Of a DNA stretch of 7,819 nucleotides, positions 1-6,892 are shown one piece after another. Both the position numbers and the translations under genes were made by a program. The notes below the pieces were generated by a model, which was not told the DNA's origin, did not search any database, and saw only the letters and a program-made list of their open reading frames with translations. Source of the DNA: Bacteroidota bacterium (lineage in GTDB: Bacteria > Bacteroidota > Bacteroidia > Chitinophagales > Saprospiraceae). Location of the stretch: NCBI GenBank assembly GCA_024280135.1, contig JAJRQS010000400.1:1-7819 (forward strand), in the 5' to 3' direction. The number at the start of each line of letters is the position of its first letter. Positions within the stretch are counted from its first letter, which is position 1.

Positions 1-35
1 AAAAAAGCGCACTAAATTTAATTAGTGCGCTTTTA
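1..35 (-). terminator. Bidirectional rho-independent terminator downstream of pckA
   Basis: A perfect 13-bp stem pairs bases 3-15 with 22-34 around a 6-base loop (16-21). The core GCGCACTAA is GC-rich at its base. On the minus strand the hairpin is followed by a run of six T (complement of 1-6), and on the plus strand by TTTTATTT. It begins about 20 bp after the pckA stop codon, so it most likely ends the pckA transcript. It could also end a convergent plus-strand gene lying to the left of the window. Confidence 0.9.
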
Positions 36-54
36 TTTCTATGATTAATTCTAT

Positions 55-1662
55 TTACGAATAGCTGTTGACTTTAGGAGCCGCTGCCATTATCTCATCA
101 TTTGCTTTATCTTCGAATTTGGAAAAATTCTTAATAAAGATCGATGCCAGATAATTCGCTTTTTCATCATAAGCTACTTTGTCACTCCAAAAACCTCTTG
201 GGTTCAAAACCTCATCAGGTACATTCGGACAAGTCGTCGGCATATTCAAACCAAACACCTTATGCTTTGTATAAGAAACATTGTCTAAGTCTCCTTTCAT
301 CGCAGCTGTAATCATTGCTCTAGTCAACTTTAACTTGATGCGGTTACCCACACCAAAACCACCGCCTACCCAGCCAGTATTGATTAACCAAACATTCACA
401 TTGAATTTACGTATTTTTTCTCCTAACATTTCGGCATAGACTGTTGGATGGTGAGGTAAAAAAGGCTCACCAAAACAAGAGGAGAATGTCGCTACAGGAT
501 CTGTAATGCCTACTTCAGTACCCGCTACTTTGGCTGTATAACCTGAAATAAAGTGATACATAGCCTGACCTGGATCCAATTTAGAAATCGGAGGTAAAAC
601 ACCAAAAGCATCTGCTGTAAGAAAGAAAATATTCTTAGGAACGCCTCCCGTAGAAGGTTTCGCAATATTCTCAATGTGATATATTGGATAAGAGACTCTC
701 GTGTTTTGCGTGATTGAAACATCTGAAAAATCAACTTTACGAGTGCCTGGGAAAAATCCAATATTCTCTAAAATTGCTCCATGCTTGATGGCATTCCAGA
801 TGTCTGGCTCTTGCTCTTTGCTTAGATCAATTGCTTTTGCATAACACCCTCCTTCAAAGTTGAATACACCTTCATCAGCCCAACCATGCTCGTCATCACC
901 AATTAATTGGCGATTGGGGTCAGCAGACAAAGTTGTTTTACCGGTTCCGGACAATCCAAAGAAAACAGCTGTGTCCCCATCTTTACCAATGTTTGAAGAA
1001 CAATGCATTGTTAAGACGTCATGTTCTTTCGGCAAAATATAGTTCAGTGCAGAAAAAATACCTTTTTTTATCTCGCCTGTATAGCCTGTTCCACCAATAA
1101 TCACAACTTTTTTTGTAAAGTTCAGAATGGCAAAATTTGGCGCAAGCGTACCATCTATTTCTGGATCTGCTATAAAGCCTGGTGCATTCAAGATAACCCA
1201 ATCTGGCTCAAAAGATGTAATTTCATCCTTCGTTGGACGTAAAAACATATTATGTACAAAAGCACCCATCCAAGGATATTCCGCAACGACTCTTACTTTT
1301 AATTGATATTTAGGATTTGCGCAAGCGACTCCTTCTTGTACATAGATGTCCTTATCATTAAAGTAGCCAACAATCTTCTCTTGTAGCTTGTCAAACTTAT
1401 CCGAATCAAAAGGGAAGTTTATATCTCCCCATGCGACATCCTTTGTGTATTCATCCTTGACGATAAATCTATTCTTAGGATCTCTCCCTGTAAACTTACC
1501 TGTTTTAACAACTAAAGCTCCAGAATCCGCAAGGACACCTTGGCCTTTTTGTATCGTTGCCTCAAATAATTCTTCCTGGGATAAATTCCAACTGACACTC
1601 TTTGCATCAATACCCAAATGCTTTAGATCCGCATGGGCATTTTTAAGTCCAATATTCTTCAT
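55..1662 (-). CDS. pckA: Phosphoenolpyruvate carboxykinase (ATP)
   Basis: This cytosolic enzyme interconverts oxaloacetate + ATP and phosphoenolpyruvate + CO2 + ADP. It is the entry step of gluconeogenesis; in some anaerobic Bacteroidota it runs in the carboxylating direction. The 535-residue product has the usual length of the ATP-dependent family. Visible motifs are the substrate-binding FTGRDPK (R60), GTGYTGEIKKG with Y194 and K200, the metal-ligand H220, the P-loop GLSGTGKTT (236-244, K242), the kinase-2 aspartates in LIGDDEHGW (D256/D257), and R322 in TRVSYPIYHI. The spacings H220-K242 (22) and K242-D257 (15) equal those of the E. coli enzyme as I remember its numbering, so the enzyme should be active. 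It starts at an ATG with no strong Shine-Dalgarno, as is usual in this phylum. It has its own candidate promoter about 50 bp upstream and a terminator directly downstream, so it is probably monocistronic. No frame defects are seen. Confidence 0.98.
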   Translation of the reverse strand: MKNIGLKNAHADLKHLGIDAKSVSWNLSQEELFEATIQKGQGVLADSGALVVKTGKFTGRDPKNRFIVKDEYTKDVAWGDINFPFDSDKFDKLQEKIVGYFNDKDIYVQEGVACANPKYQLKVRVVAEYPWMGAFVHNMFLRPTKDEITSFEPDWVILNAPGFIADPEIDGTLAPNFAILNFTKKVVIIGGTGYTGEIKKGIFSALNYILPKEHDVLTMHCSSNIGKDGDTAVFFGLSGTGKTTLSADPNRQLIGDDEHGWADEGVFNFEGGCYAKAIDLSKEQEPDIWNAIKHGAILENIGFFPGTRKVDFSDVSITQNTRVSYPIYHIENIAKPSTGGVPKNIFFLTADAFGVLPPISKLDPGQAMYHFISGYTAKVAGTEVGITDPVATFSSCFGEPFLPHHPTVYAEMLGEKIRKFNVNVWLINTGWVGGGFGVGNRIKLKLTRAMITAAMKGDLDNVSYTKHKVFGLNMPTTCPNVPDEVLNPRGFWSDKVAYDEKANYLASIFIKNFSKFEDKANDEIMAAAPKVNSYS

Positions 1663-1713
1663 GAGAAGTAATTTGTTTTTTTAAATGATTTTAGTTATAC
1701 GCAAAAGCGTAAA

Positions 1714-1721
1714 CAAAGGTA
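1714..1721 (-). promoter_or_regulatory. Candidate Bacteroidota -7 promoter box of pckA
   Basis: Read on the minus strand these bases are TACCTTTG, an exact match to the Bacteroidota sigma-ABfr -7 consensus TAnnTTTG. It lies 52 bp upstream of the pckA ATG and implies transcription starting near 1709-1711. No good -33 TTG/TTTG sits at the expected 17-23 bp spacing; that zone is a T/A-rich tract. A weak -33 would fit a promoter that needs an activator (see the dyad at 1758-1775). Confidence 0.5.
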
Positions 1722-1757
1722 GGGTCAACAAATAATAAAAACCTATTTTTTTTGAAC

Positions 1758-1775
1758 TTACGTTAAAACACGTAA
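1758..1775. promoter_or_regulatory. Dyad TTACGT-N6-ACGTAA upstream of pckA, possible operator
   Basis: A perfect inverted repeat has 6-bp half-sites TTACGT (1758-1763) and ACGTAA (1770-1775) separated by 6 bp. It is centred about 55-60 bp upstream of the transcription start implied by the -7 box at 1714-1721. Half-site size and spacing resemble Crp/Fnr-family sites, which have two 5-6 bp arms about 6 bp apart. Assignment to a regulator is inference, since no regulator gene of that family is in the window. Confidence 0.35.
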
Positions 1776-1797
1776 ATCCATTATTAAAAAGCAATAT

Positions 1798-2316
1798 TTA
1801 ATCGGGTCTTTCACCGTATGCTGCGAAAATTTTCTCTTTTAATTCTTTCCTTGCAAAAAAGATACGGCTCTTTACTGTGCCGAGCGGCAACTCTAAATGA
1901 TCGGCTATCTCTTGATATTTATAACCATAATAGTGCATTAAAAATGGAAGTCGGATGCTATCATCTAATTCCTCTAACATCGTATCTAGCTCTTGCATCA
2001 AGATATTATTGTCCCCACCGTTTGTGACTGCAACACTACCGCTATTAATAAAGTATTGATTATCAGTAGAGTCCATGAAAACACCAGCCTTACGCTTTCT
2101 TCTATAATTATTGATAAAGATGTTTCTCATGATAGTAATTACCCAAGCCTTGAAGTTCGTTCCAGGCTTAAATTTATCACGATTGCTCAAGGCTCTAAAC
2201 GCAGTTTCTTGGTATAGGTCTTTGGCATCGTCCGCATTCTTGGTGAGGTTATATGCGAAGGAGTAAAGGAGGCTTTCAAGCTTAAAAAAACTTGAATCAA
2301 ATTCAAAAGTTGACAT
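1798..2316 (-). CDS. ECF-type RNA polymerase sigma factor (sigma-70 family)
   Basis: The 172-residue product has the two-domain layout of group 4 (extracytoplasmic function) sigma factors. Region 2 spans about residues 12-76, with the core-binding DDAKDLYQETAFRA (29-42) and the 2.3/2.4 segment TNFKAWVITIMRNIFINNYRRKRK at 53-76. A variable linker follows (about 77-107). Region 4 (about 108-163) carries the helix-turn-helix YQEIADHLELPLGTVKSRI (134-152), which reads the -35 element. It directs RNA polymerase to a regulon that cannot be deduced here. It starts at an ATG and no longer start is needed. Neither neighbour is an anti-sigma factor: a secreted FG-GAP protein lies upstream and pckA downstream, both on the same strand. 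Whether it is controlled by a remote anti-sigma factor, transcriptionally, or otherwise is unknown. The 135-bp gap before pckA has its own promoter, so co-transcription is unlikely to be essential. Family certain, regulon unknown. Confidence 0.93.
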   Translation of the reverse strand: MSTFEFDSSFFKLESLLYSFAYNLTKNADDAKDLYQETAFRALSNRDKFKPGTNFKAWVITIMRNIFINNYRRKRKAGVFMDSTDNQYFINSGSVAVTNGGDNNILMQELDTMLEELDDSIRLPFLMHYYGYKYQEIADHLELPLGTVKSRIFFARKELKEKIFAAYGERPD

Positions 2317-2380
2317 AATATGATCGTTATTTAGATCTAATATAAGTAAGGTTTTTCAATTTACCAATAATTGTTTAGTT

Positions 2381-2404
2381 TTTTTGTCCTACTTGAGACA
2401 AAAA
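2381..2404. repeat. 8-bp inverted repeat upstream of the sigma factor gene
   Basis: TTTTTGTC (2381-2388) and GACAAAAA (2397-2404) form a perfect inverted repeat with an 8-base spacer, 65-88 bp upstream of the sigma factor ATG. It could be an operator or a weak hairpin in a leader. The rest of the 234-bp gap 2317-2550 is AT-rich. I found no exact TAnnTTTG box for the sigma gene in it. Confidence 0.3.
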
Positions 2405-2495
2405 GTTCTTAGCAATGGTAAATTATTTTTACTACATATTGATAATCAAACGATTATAGACTTTGTTAATAAAATCTTAATAAGCGTGTACAAAT

Positions 2496-2525
2496 AAAAA
2501 ATGCACTCCATTTGGAGTGCATTTT
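2496..2525 (-). terminator. Rho-independent terminator downstream of the FG-GAP/T9SS gene
   Basis: A 12-bp perfect stem pairs AAAATGCACTCC (2498-2509) with GGAGTGCATTTT (2514-2525) around a 4-base loop. On the minus strand it is followed by a T run (complement of the A run at 2496-2501). It starts about 25 bp after the stop codon of the gene ending at 2551, so it ends that transcript. The plus-strand side has only TTTT and is weaker. Confidence 0.88.
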
Positions 2526-2550
2526 CAAAAGTACCCTATACTTTTTCTAA

Positions 2551-4320
2551 TTAATTTTTCATAATTGATTGGCTAAACCGTCCATTTTGAGTCTCTACAG
2601 AAAGGTAATAATTCCCGTGCGGCAAATCGCCCAAATTTATCCTATGTTTATCATTTCGTTCAATTTTCATAATTTTACCAGAAATGTCATAGACGACTAT
2701 AGCCTTTACTTCGGTAGATTCGTTGTCATATGTTACATTCACATAATCACTCGTTGGATTTGGATATAATGTAAAGGAAACTTGCTCTTCTGAAGTTTCA
2801 GTTGATTTTATCGTTGCCGAAACAATGTAGGAATATTCTGTTTTTCCATCAAAGTCCACTTGATTCAGTCGGTAATAGTTTTCTCCGGGGTACGGACTTG
2901 GATCCAATATGCTATAAGCTTGTATTTCATTGCTATTACCCACACCTTCAACCCAGCCAATGTTCTCCCATAATACACCGTCTTTACTGCGCTGTATTTC
3001 AAAACCTTCGTTATTCTTTTCAGAAACTGTTTCCCAATCCAAAATCACCTCTTTTCCTACAACTGTAGCCTCAAACGAACTCAATTCAATTGGTAATACT
3101 TGTGAAATATCATAAAAATAACCTCCTCCAGAAGAAGAGCCCATATCATCATCTCGAAAAGCGCCTACAAATAAATGGTCTCCATCGCCTGATACAGATG
3201 TTCCATAAAAATCATTGCTATTGCCATCAGTAGCCTTTATTTGGTTTTGCTGTGCATTTTCTACCCATTTACTTGTGTTACTATCATACTCAAACAGATA
3301 AGCAGCACCCAGTCTTTTTGAACCAAATTTTTGCCGATGGGCACCTACTATTACGTCATTCGCATTGATAAAATCACAAGCTATCCCAAATTCAGCCAAA
3401 GTTCCGCCATCAAAAGCGACTACTTTATTTGCTAAACTCCAATTACCACCAGATTTACCATAAAAGTAAACAGCTCCTTTTTTCCCATTATCCCTATATG
3501 CGCCGACTACCAGTTTATCTCCTTCTATCGCACACACGTTTCCAAAACGGTCACTAGCGGCTCCATCAAAAGCAACTAATTTTGCATCTTGTGTCCATAC
3601 CGTCCCAATTCTTGAGAATACATATGCGGCTCCCGATTCGGTACCACTTGGGCTTGAATGCCAAGAACCTACTACTAATTGATTGGCCGAAATAGACACA
3701 CTTTTACCAAATTCGATATAATTAATTCCATCGTTTGGAAATAACTCTTGTTGTTGTGCCCAAATACTCCCATTATAGCGATATACCACTACTGTTCCAC
3801 ATTGTTTTAGAGCCCCATTTATCATTGCAGTCGCATTTATGCCTCCTGCTGCTATGTAGTCTCCATCAATTGTGACACTTGTGCCAAACTGATCCAAAGA
3901 AGTATTCGTAAAGCTCGTAAACAAAGACCAAACACCGCTTGAATTTCTATTGTAAATATATACTTTTCCGTAAGGGCTTGTTGCTGACGGTCCAAATTTG
4001 TTTGCTCCCACGACTGCCCACTCCCCATCTATTGCAACGCTATACCCAAATTGATCATCCACACTTCCATCTGACGGTGAAATATTCTGTTTTTCAACCC
4101 AATTGCCTCCTACTAATTCATAAAAATATACCGAACCGCTTTTTGCTCCATTAGGTTCATCTTCTGGGCTACCAGATATTGCATAATTTCCTGAAATGGC
4201 AACCGAAGTTCCAAATTGATCCCCAGCCGCGCCATTGGAGGCATGTACAATGCTTTCAGGAGGCTGCGCCATCCCTATACTTGTAAGTGAAACCAACAAT
4301 ATAAAGTATAAATATCTCAT
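2551..4320 (-). CDS. Secreted FG-GAP-repeat protein with T9SS type A sorting domain
   Basis: The predicted protein has 589 residues from the ATG at 4320. A signal peptide covers about 1-18 (MRYLYFILLVSLTSIGMA, cleavage before QPPES). Seven FG-GAP-like repeats follow, marked by DQFG (34-37), DQFG (89-92), DQFG (143-146), IEFG (202-205), DRFG (257-260), AEFG (309-312) and DFYG (370-373). Each has the pattern of aromatic/glycine turns and VVG strands expected of blades in a beta-propeller. Residues about 409-500 (LPIELSSFEA, LDWETVSEKNNEGFEIQRS, NYYRLNQVDFDGK) match the beta-sandwich linker common before T9SS tails. Residues 515-589 carry YPNPTSDYVNV and end GRFSQSIMKN, a type A sorting domain. 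The protein should cross the inner membrane by Sec and the outer membrane by T9SS, then be released or anchored at the surface. No catalytic motif is visible, so an adhesion or binding role is only a guess. An in-frame TTG at 4401 would add 27 residues, mostly charged, ahead of the signal peptide; the ATG is preferred. Confidence 0.93.
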   Translation of the reverse strand: MRYLYFILLVSLTSIGMAQPPESIVHASNGAAGDQFGTSVAISGNYAISGSPEDEPNGAKSGSVYFYELVGGNWVEKQNISPSDGSVDDQFGYSVAIDGEWAVVGANKFGPSATSPYGKVYIYNRNSSGVWSLFTSFTNTSLDQFGTSVTIDGDYIAAGGINATAMINGALKQCGTVVVYRYNGSIWAQQQELFPNDGINYIEFGKSVSISANQLVVGSWHSSPSGTESGAAYVFSRIGTVWTQDAKLVAFDGAASDRFGNVCAIEGDKLVVGAYRDNGKKGAVYFYGKSGGNWSLANKVVAFDGGTLAEFGIACDFINANDVIVGAHRQKFGSKRLGAAYLFEYDSNTSKWVENAQQNQIKATDGNSNDFYGTSVSGDGDHLFVGAFRDDDMGSSSGGGYFYDISQVLPIELSSFEATVVGKEVILDWETVSEKNNEGFEIQRSKDGVLWENIGWVEGVGNSNEIQAYSILDPSPYPGENYYRLNQVDFDGKTEYSYIVSATIKSTETSEEQVSFTLYPNPTSDYVNVTYDNESTEVKAIVVYDISGKIMKIERNDKHRINLGDLPHGNYYLSVETQNGRFSQSIMKN

Positions 4321-4371
4321 TTTCTTATTCTTAGGGCTCGGTTTAGAGTCTATATGATCGTATGGCTTTTC

Positions 4372-4406
4372 TAAAATTAAAGAAGCCTTCTCTATAAACA
4401 ATCAAA
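4372..4406 (-). promoter_or_regulatory. Weak candidate promoter for the FG-GAP gene
   Basis: On the minus strand TTTG (4403-4406) is followed after 23 bp by TAATTTTA (4372-4379), which matches TAnnTTTG except for the last base. It lies about 50 bp upstream of the preferred ATG. In an AT-rich gap of 111 bp such a match can arise by chance. I see no terminator between this gene and the permease, so read-through from the tgt unit is equally possible. Confidence 0.2.
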
Positions 4407-4431
4407 AAACGTGCCTAATAAAATGTAGATA

Positions 4432-5523
4432 TTACTTTTGTGCGCGCATCGTCAAAATAACGGCTATCACAAAAAATACGATATTGGGTAACCAAACACC
4501 CAAAATGGCCGAGAAGCCACTATTAAAAGCAAACGTAGTACTGAACTTTGACAAGAAAACAAACATCGCCCCCAAAGAAATACCCATTGCCAGATGTAAA
4601 CCCATACCGCCTCGTATTTTTCTTGAAGATACGGCCACCCCAATTAAAGTCAAAATGATAATAGAAAAGGGCTCTGCCGTTCTTCGCAATATTTCCACTT
4701 CAAATTTTTTGGGTGTGCCTAGTCCTCGTTGTTTTTGTTTGGCTATTGCCGCTTTTAGTTCATTAGTGGTCATTTGTTCTTTAGCATTCAAGAACTGGAC
4801 AAAATCGTTTGGAGTTAAGTTTATTAAAGTGTCTAATTTTTTGCGCAAGCCTACATTCAAATACTCTCGCTCCCCATCTATCACTCGGCCTACATATCCA
4901 CTCAATTGCCAATTACCCGGAGGACCCATCCATTTCATTTTTTTTGCATTCAGTATATAGGTAATCACATTGCCCTCATACTTTTCAATTTTCACCTGAG
5001 ATGCAAAAGAGTCTCGCTGATTATAATTTTGAATATAAATCTTGGTGTCAGGACTTATAAACATGTGAATGTCTTCTTTTTTGCCTTGGTCTTGATTTTT
5101 CCACACGTACGTCTGCTCAAAATCAATTCGAGTCCTATTACCTTTCGGAACAATCGTATGATTCGCTAATAATAGTACGCCCGAAATAATACCTGCACCA
5201 ACTAAATATGGACGCAGAAACCGCCGATAGCTCACGCCTGCATTTAAAATACTAATTACCTCTGAATTATTTGCGAGCCTGGAAGTAAAAAAGATTACAG
5301 AAATCAACATGAATAACGGCCACAGTAAACTATTAATATGAATAATAAATTTCAATATATAATCAAAAATTATTTCTTCTTTTGTACAAGGTTCCGAAAT
5401 AAAAGAATCCACTTTATCCGCAAAATCAATCGCTACTGCAATCATCGTAAAAATGAGTACCGTAAAGAAAAATGATTGAAGATATTTCTTCAGAATATAG
5501 CGATCTAGAATTCCGAATATCAT
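4432..5523 (-). CDS. LptF/LptG-family permease (LPS export ABC transporter membrane subunit)
   Basis: The product is 363 residues with the YjgP/YjgQ layout: three N-terminal membrane helices (about 15-35, 57-80, 104-124), a large periplasmic domain (about 125-255, the beta-jellyroll that passes lipid A-core to LptC/LptA), and three C-terminal helices (about 284-301, 308-328, 336-359). The N-terminus ILDRYILKKYLQSFFFT and the segment following TM2 (NSEVISILNAGVSYRRFLRPYL, the cytoplasmic coupling region toward the ATPase LptB) are typical. Length is near the usual 350-400. With its partner permease and LptB it extracts lipopolysaccharide from the inner membrane, and those partners are not in the window. 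I cannot tell LptF from LptG by inspection, so no symbol is given. The ATG lies one base after the tgt stop (TAG-G-ATG), which implies translational coupling and a shared mRNA. Its stop is followed by a 111-bp gap without a terminator. Confidence 0.92.
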   Translation of the reverse strand: MIFGILDRYILKKYLQSFFFTVLIFTMIAVAIDFADKVDSFISEPCTKEEIIFDYILKFIIHINSLLWPLFMLISVIFFTSRLANNSEVISILNAGVSYRRFLRPYLVGAGIISGVLLLANHTIVPKGNRTRIDFEQTYVWKNQDQGKKEDIHMFISPDTKIYIQNYNQRDSFASQVKIEKYEGNVITYILNAKKMKWMGPPGNWQLSGYVGRVIDGEREYLNVGLRKKLDTLINLTPNDFVQFLNAKEQMTTNELKAAIAKQKQRGLGTPKKFEVEILRRTAEPFSIIILTLIGVAVSSRKIRGGMGLHLAMGISLGAMFVFLSKFSTTFAFNSGFSAILGVWLPNIVFFVIAVILTMRAQK

Positions 5524-5524
5524 C

Positions 5525-6658
5525 CTATAGTCTTTGTGTAATAATGGGTAAAATATGTGTTTTCCATTCAGAAAAAGTTCCAGCCAGTATTTCTTTCCGT
5601 GCTTTCTTCACTAACCACAAATAGAAACTTAAGTTTTGTAAAGAAGCAATCTGACCGCCCAACAATTCTCCTGCTCTAAACAAATGGTGCAAATAAGCTT
5701 TAGTGTGCGTCTGTGAAGTAATAGAAGGAACATTGGAATCTATAACGCTAAAATCGGTTTTAAATTTGGCGTTCTTAATATTCATCACTCCATTTGTTGT
5801 GTAGATCATACCATGCCTTGCGTTTCGAGTAGGCAATACGCAATCAAACATATCCACCCCTAACGCAATGGCCTCAATGATGTTTTCTGGCTTACCCACA
5901 CCCATCAGGTACCTCGGCTTGTCCTTGGGTAGGTGTTCGCAGACCAGACCAGTCATTTCATACATTTCTTCGTGTGACTCTCCCACAGACAACCCCCCAA
6001 TCGCATTCAAAGGTGCATCTTGATCGGCAATGAATTTTGCAGATTCCACACGTAAATCTTTATAAGTACTACCTTGAACAATAGGAGCCAAAATTTGCTC
6101 ATGTCCATACAACGGTTTTGTTTCTTCAAAGCGAGTAATGCATCGTTTTAGCCATCTATGCGTCATGCCCATCGAGTTTTTGGCATATTGATAGTCGCAG
6201 GGATAAGGGGTACATTCGTCAAAAGCCATGATGATATCTGCTCCGATTATACGTTGGATATCCATAACTCCTTCCGGAGAAAAGAAGTGTTTAGAGCCAT
6301 CAATATGAGATTTGAAATTGACCCCTTCTTCTTTGATGTTTCTTCGATGACTTAATGAATAAACTTGAAATCCTCCGCTATCGGTTAATATAGGTCCATC
6401 CCAATTAATAAATTTATGTAGCCCCCCCGCTTTTTCCATTACTTCCAAATTCGGGCGGAGATAAAGGTGATAGGTATTGCCAAGGATAATTTGGGCTTCA
6501 ATATTCTTTTTTAATTCTTCAAAATGTACTCCTTTGACCGAGCCAACTGTTCCGACGGGCATAAAGATTGGGGTTTCTATTTCTCCGTGTGCGGTTTTTA
6601 ATAATCCGGCTCTGGCGGCAGATTTTTTATCTGTCGATAATACTGTAAATGGATTCAT
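5525..6658 (-). CDS. tgt: tRNA-guanine(34) transglycosylase (queuine tRNA-ribosyltransferase)
   Basis: In bacteria this cytosolic enzyme exchanges guanine 34 of GUN-anticodon tRNAs for preQ1, a late step of queuosine synthesis. The 377 residues fit the family. They show the TIM-barrel start GEIETPIFMPVGT (25-37), ILGNTYHL (58-65), TDSGGFQV with D93 (general base), FDEC (D147), QGS/GGLSVGE (195-197, 221-227), YLMGVGKP (250-257), and FDCVLPTRNARHG with D272 as the covalent nucleophile. The 3' part keeps AYLHHLF (321-327) and LLGGQIASLQNL. However, residues 308-316, where the family normally has CxCxxC zinc ligands, read SNVPSITSQ with no cysteine, and no cysteine occurs after residue 273. Only the histidine ligand (H324/H325) remains. 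The reading frame is intact and the catalytic residues are present, so I call it functional, probably with a metal-free C-terminal subdomain. It is the first gene of a unit with the permease gene one base downstream. The ATG follows a candidate promoter closely. Confidence 0.97.
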   Translation of the reverse strand: MNPFTVLSTDKKSAARAGLLKTAHGEIETPIFMPVGTVGSVKGVHFEELKKNIEAQIILGNTYHLYLRPNLEVMEKAGGLHKFINWDGPILTDSGGFQVYSLSHRRNIKEEGVNFKSHIDGSKHFFSPEGVMDIQRIIGADIIMAFDECTPYPCDYQYAKNSMGMTHRWLKRCITRFEETKPLYGHEQILAPIVQGSTYKDLRVESAKFIADQDAPLNAIGGLSVGESHEEMYEMTGLVCEHLPKDKPRYLMGVGKPENIIEAIALGVDMFDCVLPTRNARHGMIYTTNGVMNIKNAKFKTDFSVIDSNVPSITSQTHTKAYLHHLFRAGELLGGQIASLQNLSFYLWLVKKARKEILAGTFSEWKTHILPIITQRL

Positions 6659-6662
6659 GCCG

Positions 6663-6680
6663 CAAAACTAATCAAAAGTT
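6663..6680 (-). promoter_or_regulatory. Candidate tgt promoter very close to the start codon
   Basis: On the minus strand TAGTTTTG (6663-6670) is an exact TAnnTTTG match and ends only 4 bp before the tgt ATG. A second box, AACTTTTG (6673-6680), matches 7 of 8 positions and has a TTG about 18 bp upstream within the run of GGTTG motifs at about 6694-6707. The exact box has its nearest TTG 24 bp away, slightly outside the 17-23 bp range. Either box would give an mRNA with almost no 5' leader. Confidence 0.35.
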
Positions 6681-6843
6681 TAAGACTTGTTACACAACCA
6701 ACCAAACCGTTTTCAAATACGAAATTAACGTAAATACCACGAATTTTAAATGCCAAATCTGAGTCCGGTCCCAAAAAAAATTAGAGGAAAAGGTAAACCG
6801 AATAAAATTTTGTTCCATTGTCTATTTTTTGGCTTCTTGTGAA

Positions 6844-6875
6844 GGGTAAAGGCGAGGCAAATCACGTCTCTACCC
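6844..6875. repeat. Degenerate palindromic repeat, copy A
   Basis: The segment begins GGGTAAAGGCGAGGC and ends CACGTCTCTACCC, so its two ends can pair as an imperfect hairpin. GGGTA pairs with TACCC, then further pairs form with a few mismatches and G-T pairs. Its right half, CAAATCACGTCTCTACCCG (6858-6876), recurs at 6982-7000 with 17 of 19 identities. The GTCTCTAC core resembles short dispersed palindromes that I recall from cyanobacterial and Bacteroidota genomes. That family link is memory, not a search. Confidence 0.45.
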
Positions 6876-6892
6876 GAAAACGATACAGATAA

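Noticed and set aside
1696..1713. Small hairpin ACGC-AAAA-GCGT in the pckA leader
   Set aside because: The stem is only 4-5 bp with no following T run and no riboswitch-like conserved core. It is too weak to call a regulatory RNA or terminator.
2357..2373. CAATT/AATTG inverted repeat upstream of the sigma factor gene
   Set aside because: Five-base arms of A/T-rich sequence are expected by chance in this AT-rich gap.
4321..4401. N-terminal extension of the FG-GAP protein from a TTG codon at 4401
   Set aside because: The ATG at 4320 begins directly with a standard signal peptide. The extension is charged, would bury that peptide 27 residues in, and lacks an ATG.
4484..4960. Plus-strand open frame of 158 codons opposite the permease gene
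   Set aside because: It lies entirely antisense to a well-supported membrane protein gene, and its composition is what reversed codons of hydrophobic helices produce. It shows no motif of its own.
6725..6733. TTAACGTAA shared between the tgt upstream region and the pckA dyad
   Set aside because: Only a single half-site is present here, with no second arm at the right spacing, so a shared operator is not supported.
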